The notes under the pieces are model-generated. The model was not told the DNA's origin. It ran no database searches and worked only from the letters and a program-made list of their open reading frames with translations. From assembly GCA_937928175.1 (NCBI GenBank), contig CALFVP010000085.1, positions 1 to 8,685 on the forward strand: a stretch of 8,685 nt of DNA, in the 5' to 3' direction. The first letter of the stretch is position 1; each line of letters begins with the position of its first letter. The position numbers and the translations under genes are program-made. Of this stretch, positions 6,022 through 8,685 are shown piece after piece. Origin of the DNA: an uncultured bacterium. GTDB lineage: Bacteria; Spirochaetota; Brevinematia; DTOW01.

Positions 6022-7086
6022 TTAACCTCTATCCGAATATTTAAACATTCTATCTATATGATTCACGATTTCTGTGATTCTAACACCAAAATTTTCTTCG
6101 ATAACAACAACTTCACCTTTTGCAATAAGTTTTCCATTAACGAGAATATCAACTGGCTCACCTGCTAGTTTATCAAGCTCAACTACAGATCCTTCTCCCA
6201 GCTGCAAAACCTCTTTAACTAGCATTTTAGTTCTACCTAATTCAACTGTTATCTGAACTGGAACATCCAATATCAAAGTAAGAGATCCTTCTGCCTCTAC
6301 TGGTACCTCTTCAAGAGCTCCAAACTCAACAGGTTTTACAACCAATCTACCTTGTTCTTCTATATCACTTTTAGATTTTAGCATACCTCTTTCCGTCTCA
6401 GGCATCTTTTTAGTAGTGTAAGACAGAATTATCTGCTTAGCTGTACTTTGTGGAATAACAAAATAAACTTTACCTTGTTTAGTTCCAATACCCATTGAGA
6501 AAGAAATCATAATTAAAGGAACGTTAGGAAATGATACACTTCTAACATCGGGAAGTTTTTGGACAATTGGAGCACCAGCTGCTAAAGTCTTACCTGTTTT
6601 TTCTGATAAATTTGAAACAAAATTAGAAACAATCATTGAAACTGTTTGTTGGAAAATAGTTACAACTGCATCGGATAAAATGGTATTCGACTCATCACCC
6701 ATAAGAGGGTTAGCTATTGCAAGCACAGAAGAGGATGGATAAACAAAATGAATTTCACCAGTAATGTTACCTGAGATGTTAAACCTCACATCAAGGAATT
6801 CACCAATAACTTCGGCTGCAATCCTTGCTATCTCAAAAGTATCAATTGTTATTCCAGAGACAACTATTTCTCTTCCTTGAATTTGAGCTCTAAGCATATT
6901 TCTTTGAGCTTCAAGAATCTGTTTGAATAGTTCTGTTAAGTTTGCTCTATCTACTTCAGTTAGAATTCCTTCTCCTGTATCAACAGTACCAGTACCACCA
7001 AAAGATTTAAATGCATCAAAAACATCAGTTGCACTAAGTAGTGCATCCATTTCCTCTTGTGAAAGATGACCTTCTCCTCCAAACAT
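6022..7086 (-). CDS. fliY: Flagellar motor switch protein FliN, FliY type
   Basis: A switch-complex (C-ring) protein at the cytoplasmic face of the flagellar basal body, acting with FliM and FliG in torque generation and direction switching. At 354 residues it is the long FliY form. LSQEEMDALLSA (8-19) matches the CheY-P-binding motif shared with FliM. A CheC-like middle region (about 40-230) follows, then a linker and the C-terminal SpoA/FliN domain (about 268-343) with VELGRTK, VELDKLAGEPVDILVNGK and GVRITEIV, close to Treponema FliY. The second CheC-type phosphatase motif (S/D-x3-E-x2-N) is not kept: in the best alignment Thr143 and Gln146 replace Glu and Asn, so CheY-P phosphatase activity is doubtful. 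It starts 1 nt after fliM, with GAGG 6 nt before the ATG and GGGAGG further up. Unlike many spirochaetes, no fliP/fliQ/fliR follows; the next gene is PilZ. Confidence 0.94.
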   Translation of the reverse strand: MFGGEGHLSQEEMDALLSATDVFDAFKSFGGTGTVDTGEGILTEVDRANLTELFKQILEAQRNMLRAQIQGREIVVSGITIDTFEIARIAAEVIGEFLDVRFNISGNITGEIHFVYPSSSVLAIANPLMGDESNTILSDAVVTIFQQTVSMIVSNFVSNLSEKTGKTLAAGAPIVQKLPDVRSVSFPNVPLIMISFSMGIGTKQGKVYFVIPQSTAKQIILSYTTKKMPETERGMLKSKSDIEEQGRLVVKPVEFGALEEVPVEAEGSLTLILDVPVQITVELGRTKMLVKEVLQLGEGSVVELDKLAGEPVDILVNGKLIAKGEVVVIEENFGVRITEIVNHIDRMFKYSDRG

Positions 7087-7087
7087 A

Positions 7088-8128
7088 CTAATCCTCTACC
7101 TCCCTTAAAACTAATTCTAATATATCTTCTGATAATTTTTCTATTATACCAGTTATCTGAACAGCAACCTTTTTACCAACTCTACCTGGCCTACAGTAAA
7201 ATTTGTCTTTATTTTCTATTTTCATTACCATGTTATCTTTCACACTTTGATCAAGCCTTATAACATCACCAACTGAAATCCTATTAATATCTCTAAACTT
7301 CAACGTGGTAGAACCAATAACAACACTAACATCTAACTCAACTTTGTTAAGAGTATCTTTAACTAAATCAAGCGTTTCTTTGGTCATAACCTTCTTTATA
7401 CCAGAATACCAATACTGAGCACTTAACTTTGACATAATAGGCTCTATTGTAACATAAGGTACACACAAATTCATCATTCCTTCAGCTTCACCAATCTTAA
7501 CATCGAAAGTTATAAGAACGACCATATCAGTAGGTGGTACTAATTGAGCAAATTGAGGGTTAACTTCAATGTTACCTAACCTAGGTCTAAGATCAATGAC
7601 ATTTGCCCAAGATTCTCTAAGGTTTGAGAGTATCCTAACGATTACACTTTCCATAACCGATTTTTCTATGTCGGTAAGTTCCCTATTGTCCTTTAAAGCT
7701 TCTCCCCTTCCTCCAAAAAGCCTATCTATTATAACAAAAGTTATAGTTGGATCAATCTCAAGCACAGCATTTCCTTTAAGTGGTTCCATATTTATTATAC
7801 CAAGAGTAGTCGGAGAAGGAATACTCCTCGAAAACTCCTCATAAGTCAATTGATCAGTAGAAGCAACATGAACTTGAACAACTAACCTAAGCTGAGCAGA
7901 TAAAAAAGTAGAAGTAAGTCTTGCAAAAGTCTCATGTATCATCTGAAGAGTCCTCAATTGATCTTTAGAAAACCTGTCAGGCCTTCTAAAATCGTAACTT
8001 TTTATATTTTTCTTCACAACAGAAGGAGACGGTTCTATACCTACAGAAGCAACCTCCTTAATCTCACCACCAGTCTGCAAAGCAGATAATAAACTATCTA
8101 TTTCCTCCTGAGATAAAACGTTTGTCAT
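7088..8128 (-). CDS. fliM: Flagellar motor switch protein FliM
   Basis: FliM is the C-ring component that binds CheY-P and links FliG to FliN, setting the direction of flagellar rotation. The 346 residues match normal length. LSQEEIDSLLSAL (5-17) is the CheY-P-binding N-terminal motif. YDFRRPDRFSKDQLRTL (45-61) opens the middle domain (about 45-240), which includes VHVASTDQLTYEEFSRSIP (87-104), FGGRGEA (138-144), DIEKSVMESVIVRIL (153-167) and PQFAQLVPPTDMVV (191-204). The C-terminal SpoA-like domain (about 255-328) contains VGDVIRLD (286-293) and ends before a short tail. All blocks resemble spirochaete FliM. The ATG at 8128 follows GAGAGGG one nt upstream of the codon. It is the first gene of a two-gene operon with fliY behind a near-consensus promoter; the 557 bp on its upstream side hold no gene. 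Confidence 0.96.
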   Translation of the reverse strand: MTNVLSQEEIDSLLSALQTGGEIKEVASVGIEPSPSVVKKNIKSYDFRRPDRFSKDQLRTLQMIHETFARLTSTFLSAQLRLVVQVHVASTDQLTYEEFSRSIPSPTTLGIINMEPLKGNAVLEIDPTITFVIIDRLFGGRGEALKDNRELTDIEKSVMESVIVRILSNLRESWANVIDLRPRLGNIEVNPQFAQLVPPTDMVVLITFDVKIGEAEGMMNLCVPYVTIEPIMSKLSAQYWYSGIKKVMTKETLDLVKDTLNKVELDVSVVIGSTTLKFRDINRISVGDVIRLDQSVKDNMVMKIENKDKFYCRPGRVGKKVAVQITGIIEKLSEDILELVLREVED

Positions 8129-8143
8129 ACCCTCTCTATCTAT

Positions 8144-8172
8144 ATTATAAACATAATTTTTCTATCTATCAA
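8144..8172 (-). promoter_or_regulatory. Near-consensus sigma-70-type promoter of fliM-fliY
   Basis: On the minus strand TTGATA (8172-8167, 5 of 6), a 17-bp spacer and TATAAT (8149-8144, 6 of 6) predict a start near 8137. That leaves a leader of only about 9 nt, almost wholly occupied by GAGAGGG (8136-8130). No sigma-28 or sigma-54 pattern was seen, so expression is probably by the housekeeping sigma factor. Confidence 0.75.
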
Positions 8173-8244
8173 ATGTTTTTAAAAAACTATCAATATTTTT
8201 AAAAATTTTCGGAAATAAAAAAAATATAAAAAGTAAAAAAATAC

Positions 8245-8258
8245 GAATTATATAATTC
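8245..8258. repeat. Perfect 14-bp palindrome GAATTATATAATTC
   Basis: GAATTAT is followed directly by its reverse complement ATAATTC. It sits in the A/T block, about 75 bp upstream of the fliM -35. It could be a regulator site or simply AT-rich symmetry. Confidence 0.45.
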
Positions 8259-8280
8259 AAACAAAATTATACATATCAAA

Positions 8281-8296
8281 ACCAAAATATTTTGGT
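8281..8296. repeat. 16-bp palindrome ACCAAAATATTTTGGT, copy 1 (perfect)
   Basis: ACCAAAAT is followed directly by its reverse complement ATTTTGGT, with no mismatch. This copy defines the family of four found to the right. Confidence 0.75.
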
Positions 8297-8331
8297 GTTC
8301 GTTTTGCTAGGATACAAAAGGCAAAAAGAGT

Positions 8332-8349
8332 ACGCACAAAATTGTGCGT
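8332..8349. repeat. Inverted pair ACGCACAA-AA-TTGTGCGT
   Basis: Two 8-bp arms in perfect inverted orientation flank an AA centre. It is the leftmost occurrence of the YGCACAA element, 35 bp beyond palindrome copy 1. It suits a dimeric protein or a pair of convergent boxes. Confidence 0.75.
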
Positions 8350-8390
8350 GCATTTAATATACTGTAAATTCAACTCAAACATAAGAAATT

Positions 8391-8406
8391 ACCAATAAAT
8401 ATTGGT
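8391..8406. repeat. 16-bp palindrome, copy 2 (ACCAATA-AA-TATTGGT)
   Basis: Seven-base perfect arms flank an AA centre. It has the same length and the same ACCAA/TTGGT ends as copy 1 but a different interior, and starts 110 bp from copy 1. Confidence 0.6.
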
Positions 8407-8434
8407 ATTTTAGTTAATAGTGTTAAATATCTCA

Positions 8435-8442
8435 TTGTGCGT
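8435..8442 (-). repeat. Single reverse-orientation YGCACAA element
   Basis: TTGTGCGT on the plus strand is ACGCACAA read on the minus strand. It stands alone 29 bp past palindrome copy 2. Confidence 0.55.
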
Positions 8443-8483
8443 ATTCCGTAAAGATTTCTAGAAAAGGAAAAAAGATAATAAAA

Positions 8484-8499
8484 ACCAAAATATTTTTGT
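8484..8499. repeat. 16-bp palindrome, copy 3 (one mismatch)
   Basis: ACCAAAATATTTTTGT differs from copy 1 at a single base, G to T at 8497. It starts 93 bp from copy 2. Confidence 0.6.
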
Positions 8500-8504
8500 A
8501 TTTT

Positions 8505-8536
8505 CACGCACAATCAAATGCACAAAATTGTGCGTG
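8505..8536. repeat. Long inverted repeat with 10-bp perfect arms
   Basis: CACGCACAAT (8505-8514) and ATTGTGCGTG (8527-8536) are exact reverse complements around a 12-nt loop that itself holds a further TGCACAA (8519-8525). It contains three YGCACAA elements and could form a stem-loop or cruciform. No T run follows, so it is not a terminator. Confidence 0.7.
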
Positions 8537-8575
8537 GTCTCAATCCCTCTCCAGAACTAATAAAACAAAACTTTT

Positions 8576-8591
8576 TCAGAAATATTTTGGT
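8576..8591. repeat. 16-bp palindrome, copy 4 (right half only)
   Basis: The half AATATTTTGGT is intact while the left end has decayed to TCAGA. It starts 92 bp from copy 3, matching the interval between copies 2 and 3. Confidence 0.45.
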
Positions 8592-8639
8592 ATAAAAATT
8601 TTCCCTAAATGCACAAAGTTAACATAATTTTTGGAAATT

Positions 8640-8685
8640 ACGCACACAAATGCACATTACGCACAACAAACGCACAATCAAATGC
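8640..8685 (+). repeat. Tandem run of YGCACA elements, continuing past the edge
   Basis: YGCACA begins at 8641, 8651, 8660 and 8671, with a further TGC at 8683 cut by the edge: intervals of 10, 9, 11 and 12 bp, about one helical turn each. The last 16 bases, ACGCACAATCAAATGC, repeat 8506-8521 exactly, so a second copy of the long inverted repeat may begin here. Another lone TGCACAAA lies at 8610-8617. Confidence 0.75.

Larger units (their letters stand above)
8129..8685. other. Gene-free, repeat-dense region upstream of fliM
   Basis: Both strands are broken by frequent stops across these 557 bp and I find no gene. Positions 8145-8280 are nearly all A and T and include the fliM promoter and a GAATTATATAATTC palindrome. 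From 8281 to the edge, two repeat classes interleave: 16-bp ACCAAAATATTTTGGT-type palindromes (four copies), and GCACA/TGTGC cores (eight forward, three reverse) usually as (A)YGCACAA. The density rises towards the right edge, so the structure continues beyond it. Candidate explanations are a replication origin, an iteron-like control region or a multi-site operator for a divergent gene to the right. Confidence 0.7.

Noticed and set aside
7066..7844. Plus-strand frames opposite fliM and its junction with fliY
   Set aside because: FliM and FliY are unmistakable on the other strand; these frames have no SD and no recognisable product.
8129..8200. Sigma-54 or sigma-28 flagellar promoter for fliM
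   Set aside because: No GG-N10-GC pair or TAAA-N15-GCCGATAA-like pattern is present, while a near-consensus TTGATA-17-TATAAT is well placed.
8505..8536. Rho-independent terminator or integron attC site
   Set aside because: No T run follows the stem on either strand, and the GTTRRRY/RYYYAAC core sites of attC are not present around it.
8332..8685. CRISPR array
   Set aside because: The repeated element is only 7-16 bp, occurs in both orientations and at irregular short intervals, with no constant long repeat, no unique spacers of 30-40 bp and no cas gene.

Overview
This is an AT-rich bacterial window (roughly 30% GC by eye). It carries six complete protein genes and one cut by the left edge, and most of the recognisable ones concern motility and signalling. 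The FliM and FliY-type FliN proteins resemble spirochaete versions almost word for word over long stretches, including the N-terminal LSQEEIDSLLSA motif and the C-terminal core around VELDKLAGEPVDILVNGK. A PilZ protein with an internal GAF-like insert also recalls spirochaete (Leptospira DUF1577-type) proteins. I therefore infer a member of Spirochaetota, possibly an AT-rich lineage such as Brevinematales. This rests on remembered family sequences, not on a search.

Layout from left to right: (1) 1-366, minus strand: the first 122 codons of a SpoIID/LytB-type lipoprotein, starting at TTG behind a strong Shine-Dalgarno (SD) sequence and running off the left edge. (2) 367-545: a divergent intergenic region with a minus-strand promoter and a perfect GGTAAC-ATTA-GTTACC inverted repeat. 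(3) 546-4492, plus strand: an uncharacterised exported-looking protein of the family usually labelled 'asparagine synthetase B'; a two-helix membrane protein with a degenerate chemoreceptor-like hairpin; and prmC, the release-factor glutamine methyltransferase. None of these three has an SD sequence, and the last two have promoter-like hexamers placed so that transcription would start at the ATG. (4) 4495-5685, minus strand: the PilZ protein, tail-to-tail with prmC with 2 nt between the stops. (5) 5686-6021: a 336-bp intergenic stretch with short repeats and no convincing gene. (6) 6022-8128, minus strand: a compact fliM-fliY pair, 1 nt apart, behind a near-consensus sigma-70-type promoter. 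(7) 8129-8685: 557 bp with no gene and a striking density of short repeats.

Functionally, fliM and fliY encode the flagellar switch that receives CheY-P. The PilZ protein is a likely c-di-GMP-responsive regulator, and the chemoreceptor-like protein is a plausible but atypical signalling partner. PrmC and the SpoIID-like protein are housekeeping or cell-wall functions.

The strongest unexplained signal is the right-hand noncoding region. It has eleven GCACA/TGTGC cores within about 345 bp, several of them 9-12 bp apart, as perfect inverted pairs or tandem runs. They interleave with four 16-bp ACCAAAATATTTTGGT-type palindromes spaced 110, 93 and 92 bp apart. The 9-mers (TTACGCACA, AAATGCACA and similar) lie close to the DnaA-box consensus and adjoin a very AT-rich block. 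A replication origin, an iteron-like control region or a dense operator array are the main candidates. The array runs off the right edge.
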